Shown one piece after another: positions 42,232-51,115 of a stretch of 64,000 nucleotides of DNA. The stretch spans positions 620,001-684,000 of the forward strand of contig JACJYR010000002.1 in NCBI GenBank assembly GCA_020636005.1, written 5' to 3'. Origin of the DNA: Lewinellaceae bacterium (GTDB lineage Bacteria > Bacteroidota > Bacteroidia > Chitinophagales > Saprospiraceae). Position 1 is the stretch's first letter. Every line of letters starts with the position of its first letter. Below the pieces are notes generated by a model. It made no database searches and was not told where the DNA came from. It saw nothing but the letters and a program-made list of their open reading frames with translations. The position numbers and the translations under genes are program-made.

Positions 42232-43745
42232 AACTCGCAGTAGTTGTCGTCGTTAGTCAGGTTTTTGCAGGGGTTACGCCATGTCATGTCCTCGCCTTTT
42301 ATGAGATCGTCGGCCACGGAGGGGCCCCAGGTGCCGGCGGGGTAACCGTAGATTTTCACGTCCGGGTCGTTGGCCCAAACATCCTGGATGGGTTTTACAA
42401 ACTTCCATAATTCGATCACCGAATCGCCCCGTGCGTAGAGCGTCGCATCGCCTTTCATCACGTCGAGCAGGAGGCGTTCGTAGGCCTCCGGCACTTTTCC
42501 TTCCATTAGGTCGGCATAGTGGAAGTCCATGCCGGTGGTTTTCACTTTGAAGCCTGCGCCGGGTACCTTCATCCCGAATTTAAGCAAAAGCCCTTCGTCG
42601 GGCTGTATGCGCATCACGATTTGATTGTTCAGGTTGGTGAAATGGTCGTTTTTCTGGAACAGCGCGTGGGGCGGCGTTTTAAAAGTGATGACCACCTCCG
42701 TCACCTTGGTGGGCAGGCGCTTGCCGGTGCGGATGTAAAACGGCACGCCGGCCCAGCGCCAGTTGTCTATGTAAAATTTCAGGGCGGCGTAAGTCTCCGT
42801 GATGGAGTCTTTCGGCACGCCCTCTTCGTCCCGGTAGCCTTTTACCTGCAGCCCCCGGATGTGGGAGGCGAGGTACTGCCCCCGAATGGCGTATCGGCCG
42901 ACCTGATGTTCGTGGATGGGCCGGAGCGACTGGAACAATTTCAGCTTTTCGCTGCGGATGGCCTCGGCGCCGGAGGAAATCGGCGGCTCCATCGCCACGT
43001 GGGCCACCACCTGCATGAGGTGGTTCTGGAGCATGTCCCGCAGGGCGCCCGACTTGTCGTAGTAGCCACCCCGGCTGCCGACGCCCATGTCCTCGGCGGA
43101 AGTGATTTCGATGTGCTTGATGTAGTTCCGGTTCCAGAGCGGCTCGAAGATGCCGTTGGCAAAGCGGGTGACGAGCATGTTTTGCACCGTCTCCTTGCCC
43201 AGGTAGTGGTCGATCCGGTAGATCTGGCTTTCCTGGAAGCACTGTTGCAGGTCGTTGTTGAGCGCTTCTGCCGAATCGAGGTCGTAGCCAAAGGGTTTTT
43301 CGATGACCAGCCGCCGCCAATGCTGGCCATTTTCGTTCAGGCCCTGCGCTGCCAGGTGCTTGGGGACGATGCTGTACAGGTTGGGCGGGGTGGAGAGGTA
43401 AAAGATGTAATTGCCCGGCAGGTTGAACTGCCGGTCGAGTTCGGCCAGGCGATCCTTTACTATGCTGTAATCGCTCTTTTCGTAGTCGGGGATGGGTTGG
43501 TAAAAGAGTTTTTGAGCAAAATCGGCTTTCACCTTTTCATCCACCTGCGACAGGTCGAGCAGCTCGTTTTTCAGGAAAACCTCCTCCCGGAACGCATCGT
43601 CCGAAAACGCAGTGCGGCTGACGCCCAATACGGCAAAGCCTGATGGCAAGAGGTTGTCTTTATGAAGTTCGAAAAGGGCGGGGAGGAGCTTGCGCTTGGC
43701 CAGGTCGCCCGATGCGCCGAAAATGGTGAAGATCAGTGGGTCCAT
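42228..43745 (-). CDS. zwf: Glucose-6-phosphate 1-dehydrogenase
   Basis: This 505-residue enzyme oxidises glucose-6-phosphate with NADP. The N-terminal coenzyme motif is GASGDLAKRK (10-19); EKPFG (149-153) and the active-site RIDHYLGKE (177-185) are intact. The length is normal. It is the first gene of the zwf-pgl pair that supplies NADPH and pentoses. Confidence 0.97.
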   Translation of the reverse strand: MDPLIFTIFGASGDLAKRKLLPALFELHKDNLLPSGFAVLGVSRTAFSDDAFREEVFLKNELLDLSQVDEKVKADFAQKLFYQPIPDYEKSDYSIVKDRLAELDRQFNLPGNYIFYLSTPPNLYSIVPKHLAAQGLNENGQHWRRLVIEKPFGYDLDSAEALNNDLQQCFQESQIYRIDHYLGKETVQNMLVTRFANGIFEPLWNRNYIKHIEITSAEDMGVGSRGGYYDKSGALRDMLQNHLMQVVAHVAMEPPISSGAEAIRSEKLKLFQSLRPIHEHQVGRYAIRGQYLASHIRGLQVKGYRDEEGVPKDSITETYAALKFYIDNWRWAGVPFYIRTGKRLPTKVTEVVITFKTPPHALFQKNDHFTNLNNQIVMRIQPDEGLLLKFGMKVPGAGFKVKTTGMDFHYADLMEGKVPEAYERLLLDVMKGDATLYARGDSVIELWKFVKPIQDVWANDPDVKIYGYPAGTWGPSVADDLIKGEDMTWRNPCKNLTNDDNYCEL

Positions 43746-43970
43746 AGCTAGTTTTTAAAAATGAGGCGGAAAAATAGGCATAAGTAGGGGACTTTCCATC
43801 AGTTGATATTGCCGTGCATGCAGGTTTATTTCCATGCGAAGGGATTGTGTCCGTCTGGTATTTTGCACCCGCTCATTTTTCAAAATAAATTATCGTGTGT
43901 TTATTTATCCTTCCATTTTATCTTCCCAATTTGCGGTTTTATTGTTCGGCTATCGCCCAACTTTTGGTGG

Positions 43971-44065
43971 TGATGGAAACATAACTCCTTCATTTTGATA
44001 TTGGAAACCCCAGCAATAGAAAGGGTTTTTAAAAAGAAAACTATCATTTTATTTTCCTTCAATCC
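43971..44065 (+). repeat. Dispersed two-hairpin repeat family, copy C
   Basis: It aligns with copies A and B, with more substitutions: AAACCCCAGCAATAGAAAGGG, then ATTTTATTTTCCTTCAATCC. It ends 13 bases before the start of the VCBS/UnbV gene, so it forms most of that gene's leader. The rest of the 43746-44078 gap shows no feature. Confidence 0.82.
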
Positions 44066-44078
44066 TTAATAAACAACC

Positions 44079-46847
44079 ATGAAATTGAGCACACCGAGTT
44101 ACTTAGTTATGGCGGGCCTGTTTGTCCTAACCCAACTCCCGGCCCAACCCGTGCCGGTGGTTTTCAGCAACCAGGGCAACTTGCTCGCCAACATCCAGGG
44201 CTTCACCTTTTACTCTTCTTGTGCGGTGGACATGAACGGCGACTACCTCGACGATATCGTACGTGTGACCAACACGGCCCTTCACGTTGACTTCCAGCAG
44301 CCTGACGGCACCTTTCAGCACACGGCATTCCCCATGAACGTGCAAAAAGGCCCCGATTGGAGCATCTGTGCCGGCGACCTTGACAACAATGGCTTCAACG
44401 ACCTCCTTTTCGGAAACGGGGAGGCGGTTTCATTTGTCAAAGCCAATGCCACCGGAACTGCCTATACTGAAACGGTAATGCCGGATTTCATCTTCAGCCA
44501 GCGCTCCACCATGGCGGACATTGACAACGACGGCTGGCTCGATGCCTTCGTCTGCCACGACATTGACCAGTCCATCCCCTACCGCAACGACGGGACCGGC
44601 AACATGTCCGCAGATCAAACCCTTATCCAAACCATTGACCAGCCCGGCAACTATGCCGCCATTTGGGTGGATTACGACAACGACCACGACATTGACCTCT
44701 ACGTGACCAAGTGCAGGGGCGGCGCCCAACCCGGCGACCCCACCCGCACCAACCGCCTCTACCGCAACAACGGAGATGGCACCTTCACTGAGGTAGGCGC
44801 ACAGGCGGGCCTCGACGACAACGCCCAATCCTGGAGCACCGTGTTCGAAGATTTCGATAATGATGGGGACTTCGATGCCTTTATCGTGAACCATGATTTT
44901 AAAAACCGCCTGTTCCGCAACAACGGGGATGGCACTTTCACCGATGTCATCGTTGGGTCTGGCATTGATGCCAACAACCTGGGTGCCTGGGAAAACTCCT
45001 CCGGCGACTTCAACAACGACGGTTACGTGGATATTTTTTCAGAACTCACCCAGCAATTGTACCTGAACAATGGCGACATGACCTTCACCGGGCAAACCGT
45101 CCCCACCACTCCCGGCGCTATTGGCGATTTCAACAACGACGGCTTCCTGGATGTCAACCGCGGCAATTCGCTGATGATCAACCAGGGAAATGGGCACCAT
45201 TGGCTCAAAGTCACCACGGCCGGCATCTTCAGCAACCACAATGGCATCGGGGCCAGGGTGGAAATCTACGGGGCCTGGGGCCAGCAGGTACGGGAGGTTC
45301 GCTCCGGTACCAGTTTCAGCCCGATGAGTACCCTGAACACCCACTTTGGTATCGGGCTGGCCGACCATATTGACTCCGTCATCGTCCGGTGGCCTTCCGG
45401 CATTGTCTCTATCATCGAAAACCCGGCAGTGGATGCCACTTTGCAGGTGATAGAGGTCAAAGGCCTGCTTGCGCCCACTCAACTCTCCCTGAACGGCGGC
45501 CACCAAATCAACGGAGAAACCACTCTTTGCCCCGGCGAAACGCTCGACATCATCGCACCGGCAGGTTTTGTGCAGTACAAATGGTCGAATGGCCAGGCCG
45601 CCGGGCCAGTACTGACTGTCTCAGAAGCAGGGACCTATAGTTGCATCCTGCTGGACGCAGATGGCTTCGCCTCTTTTTCCGACACCCTGGTTGTCTATCA
45701 AATTACCGAGGAGCCAGCCCCCACCATCGCAGTGGACGGCAACACTGTTTTCTGCGAAGGCGGCACCCTCACCCTTACCGCCAGCGAGGGGGAAAACTAC
45801 CTTTGGTCAAATGGCATGACGGATCAGAGCATTACGGTTTCCACCTCCGACACGCTCCAGGTATCGGTGGATGCAGTCTGCTTAGTGGGCCAGTTAAGCT
45901 CCGCCCCCATTGTTGTGAAAGTGCTGCCCGCCCCTGCCCCGGTCGTCATGGATGTTCTAGCAACGCCCGGCGATGCTGTCCTCATGACCGCCACAGGTGA
46001 AAACCTGTACTGGTACGACCAATCGCAGGGTGGCGATTTCCTGGCCACCGGACCATCCTATCAAGCGCCACCGCCGGCCCAGTTGCCAGCTACTTTTTAT
46101 GTGGAATCACACCCATTGTACATGGGCGAGATGCAGGCGGGCGGCAAGCCTAATAATGTGGGTACCGGGGGGCTGCCGGCACAGGGGTCTTACACCCTGT
46201 TCAACGTTTGGGAACCATTCTATCTCCGAACGGTGACGGTCTATGTGCCGAACAATGCCCCCGCGGGCGAGCGGACCATACAGCTCTATGCGGGCGACGT
46301 GTTGGTGGATTCCCTCATTGTTAGCCTGGATCAGGGCCAGCACGAAGTAGATCTCAACTTCTACGTGCCTATCGGCATTGACCTTTCCCTTCGCTGCAAG
46401 GAAAACAATCTTTACCGCAACAATGGTGGAGTGGCTTACCCGTACCCTATCGGCGATGTGGGCGAGATGACCACTTCCTATCTCTTTGGGGACAACTTTT
46501 ACTATTACTTCTACAACTGGCAAATCCAGAAAGAGGACTTTGAGTGCGTCTCGGAACGGGTTCCGGTTACCGTCATGTTATCTGGATTGGAGGAAGCCGG
46601 GCAGGAGGGCGGCATGGAGATTTATCCGAACCCTGCCCACGAGGTTTTGAATGTTTCCATCCAGACTTTGGGGAGCGGCCCGGTGCTGTTGCGCCTCTTC
46701 AGTGCTACCGGGACGGAGGTATTGCGGAAAGAAGTAACTTCCAACCAGGTACAAACAATAGCGGTTAAAAATTTGCTGCCGGGGATGTACGTTTTGCAGG
46801 CAACGGCTGAAGGGCGGGCATTGGCGAGGAAAATCGTGGTTGAGTAG
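44079..46847 (+). CDS. Secreted VCBS/FG-GAP and ASPIC/UnbV protein, T9SS cargo
   Basis: This 922-residue protein has a signal peptide (residues 1-23, ending LTQLPAQP). Residues about 30-380 hold FG-GAP/VCBS beta-propeller repeats with calcium loops (DIDNDGWLDAF, DFDNDGDFDAF, DFNNDGYVDIF, DFNNDGFLDV). An ASPIC/UnbV domain follows (about 385-460, GIGARVEIYGAWGQQVREVR), then Ig-like segments (about 480-650), a lectin- or adhesin-like region, and a C-terminal T9SS sorting domain (MEIYPNPAHEVLNVSI to the end). It should be exported through the T9SS and attached to the cell surface. The function is probably adhesion or carbohydrate binding; no catalytic motif is seen. Confidence 0.93.
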   Translation: MKLSTPSYLVMAGLFVLTQLPAQPVPVVFSNQGNLLANIQGFTFYSSCAVDMNGDYLDDIVRVTNTALHVDFQQPDGTFQHTAFPMNVQKGPDWSICAGDLDNNGFNDLLFGNGEAVSFVKANATGTAYTETVMPDFIFSQRSTMADIDNDGWLDAFVCHDIDQSIPYRNDGTGNMSADQTLIQTIDQPGNYAAIWVDYDNDHDIDLYVTKCRGGAQPGDPTRTNRLYRNNGDGTFTEVGAQAGLDDNAQSWSTVFEDFDNDGDFDAFIVNHDFKNRLFRNNGDGTFTDVIVGSGIDANNLGAWENSSGDFNNDGYVDIFSELTQQLYLNNGDMTFTGQTVPTTPGAIGDFNNDGFLDVNRGNSLMINQGNGHHWLKVTTAGIFSNHNGIGARVEIYGAWGQQVREVRSGTSFSPMSTLNTHFGIGLADHIDSVIVRWPSGIVSIIENPAVDATLQVIEVKGLLAPTQLSLNGGHQINGETTLCPGETLDIIAPAGFVQYKWSNGQAAGPVLTVSEAGTYSCILLDADGFASFSDTLVVYQITEEPAPTIAVDGNTVFCEGGTLTLTASEGENYLWSNGMTDQSITVSTSDTLQVSVDAVCLVGQLSSAPIVVKVLPAPAPVVMDVLATPGDAVLMTATGENLYWYDQSQGGDFLATGPSYQAPPPAQLPATFYVESHPLYMGEMQAGGKPNNVGTGGLPAQGSYTLFNVWEPFYLRTVTVYVPNNAPAGERTIQLYAGDVLVDSLIVSLDQGQHEVDLNFYVPIGIDLSLRCKENNLYRNNGGVAYPYPIGDVGEMTTSYLFGDNFYYYFYNWQIQKEDFECVSERVPVTVMLSGLEEAGQEGGMEIYPNPAHEVLNVSIQTLGSGPVLLRLFSATGTEVLRKEVTSNQVQTIAVKNLLPGMYVLQATAEGRALARKIVVE

Positions 46848-46866
46848 AACGCCCTCAGCAGAAAAA

Positions 46867-46910
46867 ATAAAAGCGGCAGGAAGGTGTCCCCACCTTCCTG
46901 CCGCTTTTAT
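46867..46910 (+). terminator. Intrinsic terminator after the VCBS/UnbV gene
   Basis: AAAAGCGGCAGGAAGGTG pairs with CACCTTCCTGCCGCTTTT around a TCCC loop, followed by a T-rich tract, 19 bases past the stop codon. Confidence 0.93.
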
Positions 46911-46982
46911 TTTTCACCCAATTTTAGATAGTCGCAGTTGAAATGAATAAATCGGTTTAGGTACTTCGCAGAATGTATGGAA

Positions 46983-47038
46983 AGGCGGGGTTATCGAACC
47001 CCGTAGTTCCGGAACTGCGGGGTTCGATAACCCCGCCT
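46983..47038. repeat. 56-bp near-perfect palindrome
   Basis: The two 28-base arms (AGGCGGGGTTATCGAACCCC as outer part) differ at a single base, where T faces G, so an RNA stem would be continuous through a wobble pair. The centre is GTTCCGGAAC. No second copy is in this window. It has the size and GC-rich character of a REP or insertion remnant. Confidence 0.88.
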
Positions 47039-47133
47039 CTTAAAGACGACTACCATTATCTTTAAATGCGATTATCTATAATAGACTTTATCCTAAAGGT
47101 AGAATTATACTAAAACACGGACGGTTTTGTCGG

Positions 47134-47215
47134 TTTGCTATTAGCTGTTGGCAGTTGGCCATTGGCTTTTGCCAACTGCCAAAGGCCAAAAGCCATCAGC
47201 GTACAGTATAGCAAA
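47134..47215. repeat. Imperfect inverted repeat (about 82 bp)
   Basis: TTTGCTAT (47134-47141) faces ATAGCAAA (47208-47215), and inside lie GCTGTTGGCAGTTGGCC-type units facing CTGCCAAAGGCC-type units. Together with the terminator and the 56-bp palindrome it accounts for most of the 46848-47291 gap. Confidence 0.65.
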
Positions 47216-47291
47216 TCAAAGGCATTTAATTTATTGATTGCCAATGATTAAATAATCTAAAATTTCCCAATTTCCAATTTCAGGATAAACT

Positions 47292-47777
47292 CTATTGGTG
47301 GTAGGCTGCATTGTGGGCCAGCGTGGAGCCGCACTTCGAGCAGGCTATGGCGCTGCCCGCTCCGCCCGCACAGCCTTTGGAGCAGGTATAGTGCCAGACG
47401 CCTTTGGCGTTTTGGGCAGGTTCCTGGGCCGGGGCCGGGGTGGCGGGTTGGGTAATGGTGGGCGAAGCGGTGGGGTTCGCATTGCCATGATAGGCCTGGT
47501 TGTGGGCGAGGGTGGTGCCACAGCTGGCACAAGCCGTAGCCGTACCCGCTCCGCCAGCGCATCCTTTTGGGCAGGTGTAGTGCCAGACACCTTCAGCATT
47601 TTGGGGAGGCTCTTGCGTGGGCGGTGGCGTGGTGGCCGGAGCGGCAGTGGCGTCGGCGGGGGCGGGGGTTACGCTCTGTACTGCGGCGTCACGGGCGGCA
47701 TCGCCTTCGTTCTTACAGGCAGTCAACAGGAACAGGAAAAACATTGCTACGATGGAGAAGGTGGACAGGTATTTCAT
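47292..47777 (-). CDS. Lipoprotein with two zinc-ribbon-like repeats
   Basis: This 161-residue lipoprotein has signal MKYLSTFSIVAMFFLFLLTAC with lipobox LLTAC. Two Pro/Ala/Thr-rich linkers each lead into a repeat of about 35 residues: GVWHYTCPKGCAGGAGTATA then CASCGTTLAHNQAYH, and the same with small changes at the C-terminus. Each repeat has Cys-x3-Cys and Cys-x2-Cys pairs plus two histidines, suggesting a small metal-binding module. I know similar unnamed modules from other Bacteroidota but no established function. It is single, divergent from the S46 peptidase gene. Confidence 0.85.
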   Translation of the reverse strand: MKYLSTFSIVAMFFLFLLTACKNEGDAARDAAVQSVTPAPADATAAPATTPPPTQEPPQNAEGVWHYTCPKGCAGGAGTATACASCGTTLAHNQAYHGNANPTASPTITQPATPAPAQEPAQNAKGVWHYTCSKGCAGGAGSAIACSKCGSTLAHNAAYHQ

Positions 47778-47949
47778 TTTTTAAAATTTGGTGAGGGGTA
47801 AAGGTAGGGAAAGAAACATAAGTTCAATAATAGGGTGTGCCAGTGGCAGGAGTTTGGTACAGCTTATTTTTCCCATTGCAAAATGGGCGTTCATCCGACA
47901 AAGTATCCCGCAAAAACGAGATTGTTCAAAAAACTGTGTCGATTTCTCA

Positions 47950-48008
47950 CAAGTGATTGATGGTGAGAGTGTGTTTTTTTCAAAAGCACACTTCTCTGAA
48001 TGGTCTCG
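47950..48008 (+). repeat. Dispersed hairpin repeat, copy 2
   Basis: AAGTGATTGATGGTGAG, an AGTGTG-T7-CAAAAG-CACACT hairpin and CTGAATGGTCTCGC match 9293-9350 in the same orientation. Nothing else is recognised in the 47778-48260 gap. It lies about 250 bases before the S46 peptidase start. Confidence 0.7.
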
Positions 48009-48260
48009 CAAAAACGCCGGTGGAGCTGCCCTTTTACCCGATCCTCTGTCATTTATTATCTTCGTGCCCGAATTCAGCAGTTAGGAGTAAGGTGGTGAGA
48101 GGTAGGCGGCACTGCCCGCATGACCAACCGCCAGTTGCTCGGCTGTAAACCATAAGCGACTGTTTAAAGCATGGATGCCGTTCGTAAAGAAGAACTTTGG
48201 GAGTGGGATTATTTTCCATCTGGCAGGTTTTAAAGCAGTTGCAAAAAAAAACATTCCACC

Positions 48261-50525
48261 ATGAAAAAACTTGTTCTTTCCCTGACCTTCCTGTTGGTTT
48301 CGACGATGGCGGCCCTTGCCGTCGAAGGCATGTGGCTACCGCTGCTACTGTCCCTGCTCAATGAAAAAGAAATGCAGAGCATGGGCATGAAAATGAGCGC
48401 CGAGGATATTTACAGCGTGAACAAAGGCTCGCTCAAAGACGCCATCGTGCAGTTTGGCGGCGGCTGCACCTCCGAGATCATCTCCCCGCAAGGCCTGCTG
48501 CTTACCAACCACCACTGCGGCTACGGCCGTATCCAGGCGCATTCCTCGCTGGAGCACAACTACCTGGAAGACGGATTTTGGGCAATGTCGCTCAAGGACG
48601 AACTGCCCAATCCCGGCCTCACGGCCACCCTCATTTCCCGCATCGAGGACGTGACGGAAGCAGCCCTTAAAGGCGTGACCGACGACATGGACAAACGCAC
48701 CCGCCAAAGCACTATTGACAAAAACCTGAACGACATCCAGAATGCTGCCCAAAAGGAAACCTGGGAAGAGGTGATGGTTCGCCCGTTTTTCCAGGGCAAC
48801 CAGTACTTCCTCTTTGTCACGGTCACCTACAAGGACATCCGGCTGGTGGGCGCCCCACCCTCTTCCATAGGGAAATTTGGCGCCGATACGGACAACTGGG
48901 TCTGGCCACGCCATACGGGCGACTTCTCCATATTCCGTATCTATGCCGACAAGGACAACCGCCCCGCAGCGTACTCGCCGGACAACCAGCCCTATAAACC
49001 AAAGCACTTTTTGCCCATATCGCTCGACGGCGTTACAGACGGCGACTTCACCCTGGTGTTCGGCTTCCCGGGCCGCACCAACGAGTACCTCCCATCGTAT
49101 GCCGTGCAGCAAATCGTGGACGTGCTCGACCCAGCAAAAATAGCTGTGCGGGATCGTACCCTGGCCATCTGGAATGCTGCCATGCGCCAGGATCCCGAGG
49201 TGAAAATCCAATACGCCTCCAAGCAGTCCAGCCTGGCCAATGCCTGGAAAAAATGGGAAGGCGAGGTGCTCGGCCTTACCCGTACCAATGCCGTACAAAA
49301 GAAAAAGGACTATGAAGCGGAGTTCATGAAAGTGGTAGCCCTCGACCCCAATTTTAAAAAATACGGCACCATATTGCCAGAATTCGAACAACTGTACCGG
49401 GACATCGCACCTTATGCCCTGGCGAAGGACTACTACGACGAAATCACCTCCCGCAATGTTGAACTGCTGCGCACCGCCTCGCAGATGAACCGCCTCGTGG
49501 CGGCCTACAACAACGAAGGCCAACCCGGCTACGACAAAATGAAAGACCGCCTGGCCGCTTCGCTCGATGGGTTTTACAAAAATTACCGCCCCGGCATTGA
49601 CCAACAGGTATTCGCCGTGCTGATGGATATGATGGCCCACAAGGTGGACAAGGCCTTTCTGCCCGCCTATTTTCTGAACCAGGTCAGTAACGGTGACTAT
49701 GAAGCTTTTGCGGAAAACATTTTTTCCAATTCTTTTCTTACCGATGCCGACCGTACCGTTGCCTTATTGGGCATGGCTGCCGGCGACGTGCTGAAGGCCA
49801 TCCAAAACGACCCGGCCTGTCAATTGGCAAAGGCCTTCGACGACACCTACAACGACAACATCATCGGCCCCTACAATGGGTACGACGAGCGCATTGACGA
49901 CCTCATGCAGCGCTATATGAAGGCACAGATGGAGGTTTTCCCCAACAAAACCTTCTACCCTGATGCCAATAGCACCTTGCGCTGCAGCTACGGCAGGGTA
50001 CAGGGCTACAAGCCCCGCGACGCCGTCAGTTATTTCACCAAGACTTACCTGGACGGGGTGATGGAAAAATATGTGCCGGGCGATTACGAATTCGACGTGC
50101 CGGAAAAACTGCAGGAACTCTATCGCAAGAAAGACTACGGCCCCTACGCCGAAAACAACCGCATGCCCGTCTGTTTCATCGGCTCCAACCATACCACCGG
50201 CGGCAACTCCGGCAGCCCCGCCATTGATGCCCACGGCAACCTCATTGGCCTCAACTTCGACAGGGTATGGGAAGGAACCATGAGCGACTACAACTACGAC
50301 CTGTCGCTGTGCCGCAACATCATGGTGGACATTCGCTACGTGCTGTTCATCATTGACAAATACGCCGGCGCCGGGCACCTGGTGAAGGAAATGTCGTTGG
50401 TGCACCCGAAGCAAAATTCGACCGGCAAAAAGAAAAACAGCCGGCTGAAGGTGGAACCAAAAATGGAATACAGGAAGGAAAAACCGTTGAAACCAATGCC
50501 CCAAAAGGAGCCTGTGGACCATTAG
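48261..50525 (+). CDS. S46-family dipeptidyl-peptidase, DPP11-like
   Basis: This 754-residue periplasmic peptidase starts with a signal peptide (MKKLVLSLTFLLVSTMAALA) followed by the mature start VEGMWLP. The triad is H85 (LLTNHHCGYGRIQ), D221 (WPRHTGDFSIFR) and S650 (TGGNSGSPAID). S46 enzymes remove dipeptides from peptide N-termini. The specificity residue is Arg in DPP11 (Asp/Glu at P1) and Gly in DPP7; here LNFDRVWEGTMSD has Arg (R668), as in DPP11. This indicates acidic-residue preference, from family knowledge. The C-terminal tail (about 720-754) is basic and unconserved. The gene stands alone. Confidence 0.95.
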   Translation: MKKLVLSLTFLLVSTMAALAVEGMWLPLLLSLLNEKEMQSMGMKMSAEDIYSVNKGSLKDAIVQFGGGCTSEIISPQGLLLTNHHCGYGRIQAHSSLEHNYLEDGFWAMSLKDELPNPGLTATLISRIEDVTEAALKGVTDDMDKRTRQSTIDKNLNDIQNAAQKETWEEVMVRPFFQGNQYFLFVTVTYKDIRLVGAPPSSIGKFGADTDNWVWPRHTGDFSIFRIYADKDNRPAAYSPDNQPYKPKHFLPISLDGVTDGDFTLVFGFPGRTNEYLPSYAVQQIVDVLDPAKIAVRDRTLAIWNAAMRQDPEVKIQYASKQSSLANAWKKWEGEVLGLTRTNAVQKKKDYEAEFMKVVALDPNFKKYGTILPEFEQLYRDIAPYALAKDYYDEITSRNVELLRTASQMNRLVAAYNNEGQPGYDKMKDRLAASLDGFYKNYRPGIDQQVFAVLMDMMAHKVDKAFLPAYFLNQVSNGDYEAFAENIFSNSFLTDADRTVALLGMAAGDVLKAIQNDPACQLAKAFDDTYNDNIIGPYNGYDERIDDLMQRYMKAQMEVFPNKTFYPDANSTLRCSYGRVQGYKPRDAVSYFTKTYLDGVMEKYVPGDYEFDVPEKLQELYRKKDYGPYAENNRMPVCFIGSNHTTGGNSGSPAIDAHGNLIGLNFDRVWEGTMSDYNYDLSLCRNIMVDIRYVLFIIDKYAGAGHLVKEMSLVHPKQNSTGKKKNSRLKVEPKMEYRKEKPLKPMPQKEPVDH

Positions 50526-50558
50526 GCCACGTGGCCGCCGGGAAATTCGCCAGACCCG

Positions 50559-50954
50559 CTATCGGTCGTTGCGGCCGCCGGTCTGGCCTTCCACATTGAA
50601 CTCCTCCTGGCGGAGGATCATGGCGTCAATAAAGTCAAAAAGGTCTTTGGCGGGCATGGCCTTCTCCAGGCGGAGCTTTTCCAGCCCGTCTTTTCCAATC
50701 AAGACCAGAGTAAAATCGGCCCTGCCCACGCCGTGGTACTCGTACATCCGGCGGAATTTTTTAGGATCGGTGAAAATGGCGAGCCAGATGTCCCTGGCCT
50801 CCACGCCCTCCCGCTCGGCCTCCAGCCATGCCCGCTGCTGCAGGAGTTCGGTATTGGTACTGTCAACGGCAAAAAGCATCAGGCGGCGGGTGCGCTGTGA
50901 ATATGCGGAACCATAAAGCGCCAGCATCAGGAAAAAGGCGAGTAAGTATCTCAT
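50559..50954 (-). CDS. DUF4174 domain secreted protein
   Basis: This 131-residue protein starts at ATG 50954 with signal MRYLLAFFLMLALYGSAYSQ; the longer frame is rejected. The domain shows RRLMLFAVDSTNTELLQQRA, FTLVLIGKDGLEKLRLEKAM and the end LFDFIDAMILRQEE, the DUF4174 pattern with a thioredoxin-like look. The function is unknown. It converges on the S46 peptidase gene. Confidence 0.85.
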   Translation of the reverse strand: MRYLLAFFLMLALYGSAYSQRTRRLMLFAVDSTNTELLQQRAWLEAEREGVEARDIWLAIFTDPKKFRRMYEYHGVGRADFTLVLIGKDGLEKLRLEKAMPAKDLFDFIDAMILRQEEFNVEGQTGGRNDR

Positions 50955-51115
50955 AAGCCAAAGAATCGGTGGAAAAATAAAATGCCGTCCACGGTCGGTG
51001 AAAATGATTTGTTCGTCAACGCCAGGCGCTGCCAGGATGTTTGGAGGGGTTGTGAAATGTACACCGCCGGGGCACGAAGCTACTAACTTTTTTGGCACAG
51101 CCCTGTTTCAACAAC

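Noticed and set aside
42519..43643. 374-residue open frame antisense to zwf
   Set aside because: It lies wholly within zwf, whose motifs are intact; the long shadow frame results from GC-rich codons.
48345..49640. 431-residue open frame antisense to the S46 peptidase
   Set aside because: Shadow of a well-supported gene; no recognisable motifs.
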